Source: Pachysolen tannophilus NRRL Y-2460
Lineage: Eukaryota > Ascomycota > Pichiomycetes > Alaninales > Pachysolenaceae
Direction: 5' to 3'
Assembly (NCBI GenBank): GCA_001661245.1
Contig: KV454018.1
Span: 439,944 to 503,943 of the forward strand
Length of the DNA stretch: 64,000 nucleotides
A program made the translations under genes and the position numbers. The notes under the pieces were generated by a model, which was given only the letters and a program-made list of their open reading frames with translations, was not told the origin of the DNA and did not search any database. This document shows, in pieces, positions 19,202 through 29,800 of this stretch; position 1 is the stretch's first letter; every line of letters begins with the position of its first letter.

Positions 19202-20154
19202 ATTGATGTGAAATAATACTGAATTGGGATTCGATAATTGAAATAATAATAATAATAAAAATTAAAAAAGATCTGCTCGTTAAAATAATCGACACTTTTA
19301 CCTCACTTTTATATTTAATACTTTTGAATAACCTCACTCAAATAATCTAAGCTTTAGCCCATTTAAAATGCAATAAAATATATATAACCTCTACCAGCAA
19401 GAAAGAAAGAAACAAAAAAACGTTATAACTATAAAATTACCTGAATAAAAACAACAATACTGGTTTTCTGGTCTATCTCTATAATTTAATATGCAGAATT
19501 TAGTTTCATTTGTCGAATCACCTCTCTTTCACGATACAACCAAACAAAAAAATAATAAGTGGAAATGAATAAAAAAAAACCGAAAAGAAAAAAGTATCAC
19601 CGATTCAACTGTACATTCCACTGTGTCATCTAACAAATGTCTCACTAATAATAATTCATCCATCATAAGGTTGAATAATGAATAACCATTATCGTTGAAA
19701 AATTTTGATGCGGCTCGAATTGAAAAAAAAAAAAAATTTTTCTTATTTTTTTTTTTCAACTGTAGTGGTTATCATAAGGTTATGAAATTTTAAGGTATTT
19801 TTGGTGAAATAGCAAATATATAATAAGACAAATTGATTTTCAGTGTTCTGATACAAACTAAGTTAAAAGTTTTATGGCCATTACTGACATTGTATTTTAT
19901 TCTATTCCATTTATCGCCTATCGAATGAATAGTAAGATGATTGTATTTTGTATGTGTCTGATGTAGCAAATAGTGGTAGCGGGATTCACGTTATCGTAAG
20001 CGTTTTTTTACTTTTTCTTTTTTTTATTTAATTTTTTTAATTTTTTGTCTTTCTCTCTTTCTGATCATGTAATCATACATATTTACACATGATAATATAA
20101 AATAGAATAATTATTTTTAAGCATTAATTGGGCTGTAATCTGGGTGAGCGAGAT
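19202..20154. other. 953-bp intergenic region between the zinc transporter and DIP2
   Basis: It holds the zinc transporter promoter (minus strand) and the DIP2 3' flank. AT-rich, with short A/T runs near 19720-19755 and 20005-20050. I found no tRNA or snoRNA pattern. A 76-codon minus-strand frame near 19529-19759 starts and ends in homopolymers and is not called. Confidence 0.45.
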
Positions 20155-22974
20155 TTAGACAACAGTTTCGTAGAGTCTTTTTTTAGCCTTTTTAGCTTCA
20201 AAGTCTCTTTGATCATATTCATCAACGAATTCGGTGTTGTGGTTTAAGTTCCATTGATTTCTTAAAAATTTCAATCCAACCAAATTAAATCCTAAAGAAT
20301 CAACATTTTCTTGTAATTGTGATCTTAATTGTTTTTTCAAATTAATGATTTGTTTTTTTAAATCATCATTTCTTTGTGAAGCCAATTCTTTAAAATTTGT
20401 TCTAATAATGAAAAATAAAACCTTGCAGAAAAGTTGTAAATTGATAATATTATGAGATATATTTTCATTATTTGTCCAAATTTGAATAAATTTTAACAAA
20501 TTTAGTGAGTATGAAAAGGGTAATACTAATAATGCATCTTCTAATTGTGCAGCTCTAATTTTTAAAATTGTTTGTAATAAATATTCATCCAGAGTCAAAT
20601 TTAATGCTCTTAATATTGGATTCGAATTAGGCTCATTTGCTGAAGCTATATCCAAAGCCTCTATTAATTTTTCACCTGCTTTTAAAGATTCCATTGTCTG
20701 TTTGTGTATCCTAGTGGCTTCATCATCAATAACTTCCTCGCCACCTTCTTCGGTACCGGTGGTCTTTGCTATTGGTTGTTCATCACCTTCACCTTCTAAA
20801 GAAGCCAACAAAGTTGATTCATATTGCTCGTCCATTTCCTTTTCACGTTCTTCTTCAATGAAAACTTGATCATCAGTTATTGCCCAAACTCTAATACTGT
20901 GATCATGTGAAGAACTTACCAAGAATTCTCCGTCGCTACTAACTGCTAAAGACCAAACTTCTGATTGATGCAGAGCTAGTTTTTGAATACATTCAAATTT
21001 ATCACCATCCCAATATTTAATTAGTCCATCTTTACCTGCACTGAAAAAATTATGTGAATTTGGTATAAATTTAACATTCATAATAGAATCTTGATGTCCG
21101 AAAATTGATTTATGACAATCACCAAAATCCAACCCCCATATTTTGATATTTTTATCAGCAGAAGAAGTTATAATAAGTTTAGAATCAAAAGAAATATCAA
21201 TTGATAATACTGGTAACTTATGTCCATATAAACTTAAGAAAAATTTCAAACTATCGAAAAAGAAAACTTTAACAGTATTATCCAATAATGATACAGCCAA
21301 TAATTTAGAATCTGGAGAAATTCTAATACTAAGAATATCATCATTTAATTCTAAAGTTTTACTATGGAATAATTTCATCTTTGGAATCAATCTTTCTGTA
21401 CCTGGAACAAGTTCATTTTCAATTTTAAAATCCCAAAATTTAACTGTCTTATCAGCTGATCCTGTGACTAAACTCTTACCATCATTGCTTATGTCTAATG
21501 ACCAAATAGCACCTCCGTGAGCTTCACTTACAGACTCTAATAGAGTAGATGATGCTAAGTCGTACAATTCAATTTCACCATTTCTAGTACCAATAACTAC
21601 CAATGTACCTCCTGGTAAAAATTTACATGTTAATGCATAACCACATTCAAAAGTCCTGATACAATTTGTAAGTTTAATATTCCAAATTTTTAACAATCCA
21701 TTTGATGAAGTGGCCAAAAGCTTATTATCATCACTAAGATCAATAGATCTAACATCTGTTCTATGACCTTGTAACTCGATTGAATATTGTTTCAATGGTT
21801 GAATAGAATCACTGTTACTTGATAATTTCTTGATACTTTCAGGTAATGAAACCCTATAATATTCAATAGAATTGTTATTCAATGAAATTAAAATTTCTAA
21901 ATTTTTTAAATTTGATAACAAAGACCATTGACAACTTTTAACTTTGGCAGGACATCTAATAATTGTAAAACTTGTAACTGTCATGTTTATTTCTGAATTT
22001 TTAAAACTTTCTTCAATTTCTAAATCATCATAACCTTTTTCTTTTAATCTTTTCTCTCTTTTCAACTTTGCCTTTTTAATTTCATCTTCAGTTCTTATTC
22101 TAAAAATTTCAATCGTCTTGTCAGAATTTTGAGTATAAAAAAATAATAATTTATCATTTAATTTTTTAAATGAAATATCAATACATCTTGATTTACTTTG
22201 TTTTTCAAATATTCCAATTTCAATTATTTTAGTAGTATCTTGATTTAAATCAATTTTCCAAAATTTTAATTGATTTTCAATACCACTAGTTATACAAAAT
22301 TGTTTCTCATATATTCCTAAAGACCAACACTCACCCGAATGAGCAACATGTGTTTCAACGCATTGTTGAGATTTTAAATCCCATAACTTAATTAATCCAT
22401 CTTTTGAAGTACTCAAGAGCCAATCTTCCAATTCATCATCACTGGCCATATCATCTTCGGATAAAAACTGCAACCCTGTAATTTGATCTTTATGTGATTT
22501 CAATTTAAATAATCCAACTTCACCAACAAGGTCCCATAGCATTATGGTCGAATCTTTTGACCCAGAACATAACCTTGTACCAGTTCTATCAAATTTCAAT
22601 ATTGTTATAGATGATTTATGTCCAGTAAAATTTATTAATACAGAATTGGAAGCCAAATCCCAAATTTTAATAACTCCATCTCTGTAACCTACTGCCAAAA
22701 TATTTGTTAAATCATGATACTGTAAATAAGTAATCTCTGAAGGTGGAGCTGAAGTAATTGAATTTGCAGCACCAGGCAGGATACCATCTCTCAATTTATC
22801 CAATAATTCACCTGCCTTAATATCCCATATTAAAATCTCTTCTAATCCCGCAGTAATGGCCCTACAACCTTTCAGCTTCGAACCCAAAGCAGAGCCCAAG
22901 CATAAAATGTTACTGTTAGAGGATAACACACCAAAACTACGCTCTTGTTCATATCTCTGGTATGACTTCACCAT
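20155..22974 (-). CDS. DIP2: DIP2/UTP12, WD40 subunit of the UTP-B module of the SSU processome
   Basis: The product is 939 residues, the same size as yeast Dip2 (943). Two WD40 beta-propellers (about 10-310 and 340-700) show repeats such as GTRLCSGSKDSTIMLWDLVG, SVEAHGGAIWSLDIS-type blades and KLIITSSADKNIKIWGLDFG. The C-terminal Utp12 helical domain (about 780-930) contains QLEDALLVLPFSYSLNLLKF. Dip2 acts in the nucleolus with U3 snoRNA in 18S rRNA processing. An RRPE-like TGAAAATTTTT lies at 23024-23034, about 50 bp upstream. Codon 668 (CTG, + strand 20971-20973) sits in KLA-x-HQSEVW, where a small or polar residue is usual, so Ser reads better than Leu. Confidence 0.97.
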   Translation of the reverse strand: MVKSYQRYEQERSFGVLSSNSNILCLGSALGSKLKGCRAITAGLEEILIWDIKAGELLDKLRDGILPGAANSITSAPPSEITYLQYHDLTNILAVGYRDGVIKIWDLASNSVLINFTGHKSSITILKFDRTGTRLCSGSKDSTIMLWDLVGEVGLFKLKSHKDQITGLQFLSEDDMASDDELEDWLLSTSKDGLIKLWDLKSQQCVETHVAHSGECWSLGIYEKQFCITSGIENQLKFWKIDLNQDTTKIIEIGIFEKQSKSRCIDISFKKLNDKLLFFYTQNSDKTIEIFRIRTEDEIKKAKLKREKRLKEKGYDDLEIEESFKNSEINMTVTSFTIIRCPAKVKSCQWSLLSNLKNLEILISLNNNSIEYYRVSLPESIKKLSSNSDSIQPLKQYSIELQGHRTDVRSIDLSDDNKLLATSSNGLLKIWNIKLTNCIRTFECGYALTCKFLPGGTLVVIGTRNGEIELYDLASSTLLESVSEAHGGAIWSLDISNDGKSLVTGSADKTVKFWDFKIENELVPGTERLIPKMKLFHSKTLELNDDILSIRISPDSKLLAVSLLDNTVKVFFFDSLKFFLSLYGHKLPVLSIDISFDSKLIITSSADKNIKIWGLDFGDCHKSIFGHQDSIMNVKFIPNSHNFFSAGKDGLIKYWDGDKFECIQKLALHQSEVWSLAVSSDGEFLVSSSHDHSIRVWAITDDQVFIEEEREKEMDEQYESTLLASLEGEGDEQPIAKTTGTEEGGEEVIDDEATRIHKQTMESLKAGEKLIEALDIASANEPNSNPILRALNLTLDEYLLQTILKIRAAQLEDALLVLPFSYSLNLLKFIQIWTNNENISHNIINLQLFCKVLFFIIRTNFKELASQRNDDLKKQIINLKKQLRSQLQENVDSLGFNLVGLKFLRNQWNLNHNTEFVDEYDQRDFEAKKAKKRLYETVV

Positions 22975-23023
22975 TTCTTAATTTTTACCAATATAATACT
23001 ATTTTCATCTATACACTTAAAAG

Positions 23024-23034
23024 TGAAAATTTTT
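23024..23034. promoter_or_regulatory. RRPE-like promoter element upstream of DIP2
   Basis: TGAAAATTTTT resembles the ribosomal RNA processing element that marks ribosome-biogenesis genes in yeasts. It lies about 50 bp before the DIP2 start. No clear PAC box (GATGAG) accompanies it, so this is tentative. Confidence 0.35.
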
Positions 23035-23187
23035 TTTTTTTATTTTTCTTTTTTTTGTAGTAGTAGTACAACAACAACAATAGCTTCAAAGATATAGTTT
23101 GAAGAGATGAATTGCCTAAAACGTCTATTTGTGTAAATGAGCACTACCTTTTATGTGTTTTTGGTTGAAATTTTTTGGTTTGGTGAT

Positions 23188-23255
23188 GGCTAACTAGCTA
23201 GTTAGGAAGTGGTGGCTAGTAGCAGGTGGCTAGCTAGTTAGCTAGCTGGTAGTTG
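23188..23255. repeat. CTAGCTAG-rich palindromic patch
   Basis: Repeated GGCTAGCTAG / CTAGTTAG units over about 70 bp between DCN1 (stop at 23273) and the DIP2 promoter; the patch can fold back on itself. Function unknown. Confidence 0.6.
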
Positions 23256-23272
23256 GATTGTTTATTTCGGAA

Positions 23273-24189
23273 TCATACCAAGTGACTGTCTTTACAATAT
23301 TCAACAAACTGGTCCATGAGACTGGGCCAAGCAGCTGATTCGTCATATGTTTCTAGATTTGGATGCTCTTCCCAATATTGCATGAACAAGTACAACATTT
23401 GCCATTGATCTCTTGATATAGCAAAGTTGTGTTCATTTTCAATAAATTTTATAAAAGTCTCTATCTTTTCTTGTCCAAATGTTTTGGTTAACAACAATCT
23501 CCAATATTCTACTGCCACATCAGGTGGTAAACTTCTTTGATTTTCTTCTAAAGAATATGTAAATGCAAAATCATAAATTTTTCGAAGAAATTTTGGGTCA
23601 TTGAACATTAAATCCTGAAATTCTAACAATTTTTTCCTCATCTTTGGTATTGAATTAATATTCAGATTTGACCAGTTATTAATGAATTTTTTTTTAAGAA
23701 AAACTCCAGTTGTCGGAGATTCCAAAAATTCTGCTAATGCTAGCACAACAGCATTTTCAGGTTCAAATCCTAAGTCTTGAATATATTTGAAAGTACCATC
23801 AATTCCGATCTGTTCATCATTTTCTAATAAAGTGTTAGTAAAAATTCTTAATTTCTTAATATTAGTTCCACCGCTTTCTCTTGTATATATTTGTTTTTTA
23901 TTTTTTTGTTGTTTCCTGTTTTCTTTAACTTACCCTTATACTGGTTGAATATTTCCTCTAAATCTTCAAAGTACTTGTTATCCTCTAAAGTTTTACCTTT
24001 ATGAATACTATAATAATAATCTACTGAAACATTGAGATCCCAATCATTCGATGACAATATCTTGGTAGCAATTTTCGGATCAGCATCTGTTATTTCAATG
24101 AATTTGCTCTTTATAGCTCGTTGGGAGGGCTTTAAAACATGTTAGCATCTAAAATTACAATAAAAGGAAAATATAATCAAACTTACCAT
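23273..24189 (-). CDS. DCN1: DCN1, cullin neddylation factor, three exons
   Basis: Split gene on the minus strand: exon 1 24187-24189 is the ATG alone, intron 1 is 24130-24186 (GTAAGT, branch TGCTAAC, acceptor AAAG), exon 2 23934-24129, intron 2 23824-23933 (GTAAGT, perfect TACTAAC, acceptor TTAG), exon 3 23273-23823. Spliced length is 750 nt, 249 residues. The N terminus is UBA-like (ITDADPKIATKILSSNDWDL), then FNQYKENDEQIGIDGTFKYI begins the PONY domain, which ends YDESAAWPSLMDQFVEYCKD with the Asp/Ala/Asp-type patch that binds cullins. Dcn1 is a co-E3 for Rub1/Nedd8 transfer by Ubc12. Without splicing the frame has stops, and the junctions give continuous homology. It is divergent from APC2. 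Confidence 0.93.
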
Positions 24190-24441
24190 TCTACTCTTTA
24201 AACCACTTGATTCTATCTTTTAAAATTGGTTCTTTTTCCAATCAATTATAAAATTTGATGGTTTTTTCTTTTGTTTTTTTATTTTTTGTTTTTTTTTGTT
24301 TCTTTTTTGTTATTAAAAAAATAACCGCTCATGTAAACACACAAAGAAAAACAAACAAACAAATTATATAATTAATTAATTAATTATTTAATTAATTAAC
24401 AAATTGAAGCAAGATAAACGGGATCTTCTGCTGGGTATAAG

Positions 24442-26685
24442 ATGATGACTTTATCGTCTAGTCATCAGAGGCCAATAGATACTCTGACTTTATTGAATAT
24501 TTTCCCGAATTGTTCTATTATTCAGGAAGATTATGTGCCTCAAAGTTTAAATAATGATTTGAATCACATTATCGAATTTATAAATTATGGTCTTAGTCAT
24601 GAGATTAGAGATCAACCTAATAATCGGGTTAAGCAGGCGCTTAAATCTTTGTTTAGCAATAATATGGGCGGTAAATTATTGGATATATATATTGATATGA
24701 TTAGGCAAAAAGTTTGTCATAATAATGGTGGTGATGATGATCATGATGATCATGATGGTGATGATGATAGTAGTAGTATAGTTTCCACTGTACGGACCAT
24801 TGGGTTAAATAAAGACAAGTTCTTGCATATTGCTAAACAATTACAATTTAATTATATACAGATTCAGATTTTTGAGAGGAGTTGTAATTCTGTGTTTCAA
24901 ACAATCATACAGAAGAATAATTATTTATCAAATCAAATTTCCAATCTTTTCAAAAATAAGCTTTTTTCTAAAAATGATGGTAAGGAAGATTTATTAATAA
25001 TTAAATCAACTTTACAATATATTGGGTTAAAACAACATATGAATGAGATTATAATAAATGTTTCAATTAATTATATATATAATTTTATAAATCATAATTT
25101 TGGTTCTAGATGGGAGGAACCTTCGATGAATATTCTTCTGAATTGGTCTTCTTCAGTGTTATATCCAACTCTTACAAATTTTATAACAAGTGATGAATTT
25201 AATATTGAAATTTTAAATCAATTAGTTAAAAATGAATTGGTGAAATTAAGAACAAAAGAAGCATTTGATATTATTGTTGATTATCCTGATTCATTGGCAA
25301 CTTTAAAAGAATTAAAATATTGTATCACTACACAAAAGCAAAGACAACACTTGGTAAATACATTTATAGATTCATGCAATAAGAGATTATTACATGCAGG
25401 TGCTAACACAATTGATATAATTAAATGTTATTTGTCAACGATAAAATCATTTTTAATTATTGATCCAAGAGGTGTCTTACTTGATAAAGTATGCAGACCA
25501 ATAAGAAGTTATTTAAAAGATCGTGATGATACAATAGAAAAAATAGTTCATGGTTTATTAGATGACAGTGAGGATAATGAATTGAATGATTTGGCTCAAG
25601 AACTAAGAAATAGTAATGATTATATTACACCTAAAATTGATGACTTGAACGATTTGAATTGGACCCCAGATCCTATTGATGCATTACCTGATTTTAGAAA
25701 AGGTAATGATCTTATAGAATCATTAATTTCAATTTTTGATTCTAAAGATATTTTCATTTCCGAATTCATGGACGTTTTTTGTAGTGATTTGTTGAATTTA
25801 ACCGATTATAATGTTACAGATGCATTGTTGAAATTAGAATTGTTAAAATTAAGATTTGGGGAACGTGAATTTAATTCTTTGGATGTTATGGTCAAAGATT
25901 TAATTGAAAGTAAAAGAATTGATCATACAATTCATTTGGAACTTGATGAAAGGAACAAAGATAATGGTATTTTCCATTCAACAGTTTTATCATACTTGTA
26001 TTGGCCAAATGGTGCTAAAAGTGAAGAAGAATTTGTATTACCAACTCAATTGAATAATATTTTTACCAATTATTGTTCACATTTTGAGAAATTGAAACAA
26101 GGTAGGAAATTAAAATTATTTTCAAACAAAGGGAATGTTGAATTAGATTTAGAGTTTGATGATAATAGAAAATTCACTTTCAATGTTTCCCCAGATAAGG
26201 CAAGTATAATTCATTTATTTAGTTCAAAAGAACAAGAAAACATAAAAGAATTATCTATTGATGAAATTATGAATGAATTACAAATGTCAGAACTTTTAGC
26301 TAAACGAGCAATTGCTTTTTGGATTAAAAACCAGATTTTGTTAGAAACAAAATCTGGTCATTATAAAATATTAAATTCATTGGACGAATTATCAGAGAAG
26401 GAAAAAGTTGGAGGTACTATCAACAACTACTATTCGACAGAAGTAGGGATAAAGGCTGACCTGGAAGAAGAAGCAGTTAAATTGAAATATTGGCCTTTCA
26501 TCGAAGGTATGCTTAAAAATCTTGGTAATATGGAATTGACAAAAATTCATAGTTTTTTGAAAATGGTTGTGCCGAAGGACAATGGTAATGGATATAATTT
26601 AAGTGAAAAGCAATTGAAAGAGTATTTAGATAATGAAGTTAAAGTAGAAATTGATGGGAACGGATATAAATTAGCTAAAAGATGA
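24442..26685 (+). CDS. APC2: APC2, cullin-like subunit of the anaphase-promoting complex
   Basis: The product is 747 residues. Helical repeats fill the first half (with an Asp/His-rich insert at about 98-112). The cullin-homology region runs from about residue 415, with LLKLELLKLRFGEREFNSLD and VMVKDLIESKRIDHTIHLE. Further on is SPDKASIIHLFSSKEQ, and a winged-helix APC2 C-terminal domain (about 660-745) ends GNGYKLAKR. Apc2 pairs with the RING protein Apc11 to form the catalytic core of the APC/C, which ubiquitinates securin and cyclins. The length is slightly below that of the S. cerevisiae protein (853). The start is the first of two adjacent ATGs. It shares a 252-bp divergent promoter with DCN1. 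Confidence 0.93.
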   Translation: MMTLSSSHQRPIDTLTLLNIFPNCSIIQEDYVPQSLNNDLNHIIEFINYGLSHEIRDQPNNRVKQALKSLFSNNMGGKLLDIYIDMIRQKVCHNNGGDDDHDDHDGDDDSSSIVSTVRTIGLNKDKFLHIAKQLQFNYIQIQIFERSCNSVFQTIIQKNNYLSNQISNLFKNKLFSKNDGKEDLLIIKSTLQYIGLKQHMNEIIINVSINYIYNFINHNFGSRWEEPSMNILLNWSSSVLYPTLTNFITSDEFNIEILNQLVKNELVKLRTKEAFDIIVDYPDSLATLKELKYCITTQKQRQHLVNTFIDSCNKRLLHAGANTIDIIKCYLSTIKSFLIIDPRGVLLDKVCRPIRSYLKDRDDTIEKIVHGLLDDSEDNELNDLAQELRNSNDYITPKIDDLNDLNWTPDPIDALPDFRKGNDLIESLISIFDSKDIFISEFMDVFCSDLLNLTDYNVTDALLKLELLKLRFGEREFNSLDVMVKDLIESKRIDHTIHLELDERNKDNGIFHSTVLSYLYWPNGAKSEEEFVLPTQLNNIFTNYCSHFEKLKQGRKLKLFSNKGNVELDLEFDDNRKFTFNVSPDKASIIHLFSSKEQENIKELSIDEIMNELQMSELLAKRAIAFWIKNQILLETKSGHYKILNSLDELSEKEKVGGTINNYYSTEVGIKADLEEEAVKLKYWPFIEGMLKNLGNMELTKIHSFLKMVVPKDNGNGYNLSEKQLKEYLDNEVKVEIDGNGYKLAKR

Positions 26686-26809
26686 AAGAAAATCAGGAAT
26701 TTTTATTATTATTATTATTTTTATTACATTTTTACTTAATAGATGAAATATTAATTTTCAAAACTTTTAATGACTCTAATTTAATTATTATCTATAAAAA
26801 TACAAATTA

Positions 26810-29800
26810 TTAAACTGTGGTTTCTAAAACTTTTTCTACTATTTCTAAAACATCATTTCCAGTAAAATCGACATTATCACTGTTACCAGGAACGGCCAAT
26901 TTTTGGGCAATAATATTATCCAATAATATTCTCAATTGTTTAATTAAGACGGCATTCTTGCACCATGTCCTAATAGGTAACCAATTATCCAACACAATAA
27001 AAGATGATGAATTGATCAGCCCCAAATCGTAAGTTATTGATCCACCAAACAACAACACAGAAAGAGTTGATGTAGGAGTTATATCACGAAGATATAATTT
27101 TGTAGTATGTTGTGATGATTGATATGCAATAAATGCAGACTTTGACAACAAGTTATCTTTATTTTTAGAAACACGTTGAGCAGATGGAGTAAAATCGTAA
27201 TCTTCTGATACAGAAATTTCGTCCCCTTGAATATTTCCCCCATTACCAGAAAATAAAACTGATGAAGGATGAATAAAAGCTCTTGTCGCCGGTAATTCCT
27301 TGTTTTCTTTTTCCTTATCTCTATCAATATGTGCATTGGAGTTAGTTGGTATTCCAGTATAGTTTTCATTCCGGATCCATAGTTTTATATTTTTAGCATC
27401 TGGATCCATTGCGATTGCTCCAGAACTACTTGAAGAGTATTTTGTATCCGGTAACTCAACTCTTGAAATTTGAGGATAAAATGATCCTGTTATAATTGCC
27501 CTTATGACATTAGAGTTATTCCTATTTCTGTTCAAATAGGTGGAATCAGAAGAATACTTGAATGGGATAAAGCCTAATTCTCTTAAAATAGAGACGTATT
27601 GTGCTCTTGTAGATTCAATGTCCTTCATTTTCCTGTATGACAAATAGTTGTTGTCCAACCAATTTTTCAAATAACTTGAAGATGCTTTCTCTTTAATCAA
27701 CTCATGATATTTATCGTAAGAATTAACAATTGCCATCAAATCGCCTTGACCGTTGCTAAAAGAATTTTGAACTTTCTTAACAATTTCTCTTTTTTCAAAA
27801 TTATTTATAAAAGTGCTACCGTTTGTTGATATCGACGCCAATGTCAAACAGATATCTAAGCAACCAAAAATAGTACCAAAAATTAACAATTTACCTGATT
27901 GTAGATCAGTCGGTAACATGGACAAGTAAGAACCTAAATTTGTCAAATTATCATCAACAATAGCGCCAATTTCTTCCAAAAACTGCTTCGATTTTATCAA
28001 GGATTCTTCCTCTGGTGGATCTATGTTGTTTTTAAGAAAACTGGACACATCGCTGATTCCCATTGATTTAACAATCAAATAAACATTTTCCAATCTAGTT
28101 CTTTTAATTTCCGGAATAGGTTGGCTCAACATATTTGACTCTGTTTCTTTTGTATATAATCTATAGCAGTTACCATCCCTCACACGGCCAGATCTACCTC
28201 TTCTTTGGTTTACTTCTGCTTTTGAGCACCAATTTTCTATTAATTTTGTTGTGTTTAACTTTGCATCATAAAATAGAGATTTGGATCTACCAGAATCAAT
28301 TACAGCAACGACATCCGGGATGGTGATAGAAGTTTCTGCAACATTTGTTGAAACGACAACTTTCCTGACACTGTTCGAAGAAGGAATCTGAAAAACCTTT
28401 TTCTGATCATTGGAAGATAATGCAGAATGTAGCGGTAATAAAAACAATTTCCTACCATGATTATTGAAACTATTATCAATATTTCTAATGCACTGATTGA
28501 TCTCCATAATACCTGGTAAAAATATCAATATAGAACCAAAATTTGATTCATTAGCCATATCCTTATCTACTTTGATCACCAACTTGGAGATCAAATCATA
28601 ATTAATATTTCCAGTAGCAAAAAATTTCGAGCTTGCCTTTGGTCTTAGTTCTCCTTCCTCTCCATTCATATAATTTTCAGCATTATTACTTTTTATGGTG
28701 AAATCGATGTCTTCCAAAATTTCATCCAAATAGTAGTCCTTAATAGGAAAAGTCCTACCTGAAATATGGACATGAGACAATTGATCATCAAAGAAGCTTT
28801 TGAATACAGATATGTTGATCGTAGCTGACATTAAAATGATTTTTAAATGAGGATAATTTGATCTAATTTTTTTCAAAATTATTAAAAGAAAATCACTATC
28901 AATGGATCTTTCATGTACTTCATCTATGAAAATGTAGCCCACGCTATCGAAAACTTTGGATGATGAAGCGTCTTTATTCATTAATAGTCCTTGAATCATT
29001 CTTAATAGAACTCCCGTAGTTACAAAAGAAATCCTAGTTCTATTGGAAGTTTTATTTTCACCTCTAATGATATAACCAGTTTCTTCGCCGCATTTCTCAC
29101 ATCTTTCCTCTGAAATTCTTTCCGCTAAACCTATTGTAGAAATACGTCTAGGTTGGGTGCATAAGATAGAATGATTAAAATCTCCTTTAGAATTCATGTA
29201 GTCTAAAATAAACTGAACAATTTGAGTAGATTTACCTGAACCGGTTTCACCAGTTACTAAAGTAACTTTATTAGAATTAATAATTTCAATTAGTTCATCT
29301 TTTTTAGACCAAGCTGGTAATTTTGATCTTTTCAGTAATGATTGTAAGACTTCTGAAGATTTTAGCTTCAATTCGTATTTTGTTTTTAATTCTTCTGTAT
29401 TATCAATAGTTTGAAATGTTCTGTTAGATTTCTTATTGGATTTCCTAGTGGTATTATCAGGGATTACTTGATTTCTTTCAAATTTATGAATTTTCTTTAA
29501 ATTTGGATCAAACAATGGGCCCGGATCTTCAATGATCTGAGAGATATTTTCATTTAACCAGTCCACACACGAATGAATAATACAATCTCCTAGTAACTCA
29601 TAGTTTATGATATACTTTAATAATTTTTGAATAATAGAGATTTTGATATAACTTGCCAATTTGTAAGAAGAATTATTAACCACCAAGTACAATCCCGGAA
29701 TTGAATTTGGGTATTTCTGAGATTTATAAACTTTCAAGCTCAACAATCCAGGTTTCAAATGTTCTGGATTCAATTTAATTTCAATTGTTTGCTCATCAAT

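Noticed and set aside
19660-19800. Zinc-responsive (Zap1) elements before the ZIP transporter
   Set aside because: Only AAGGT half-sites occur, which are common by chance; no full palindrome.
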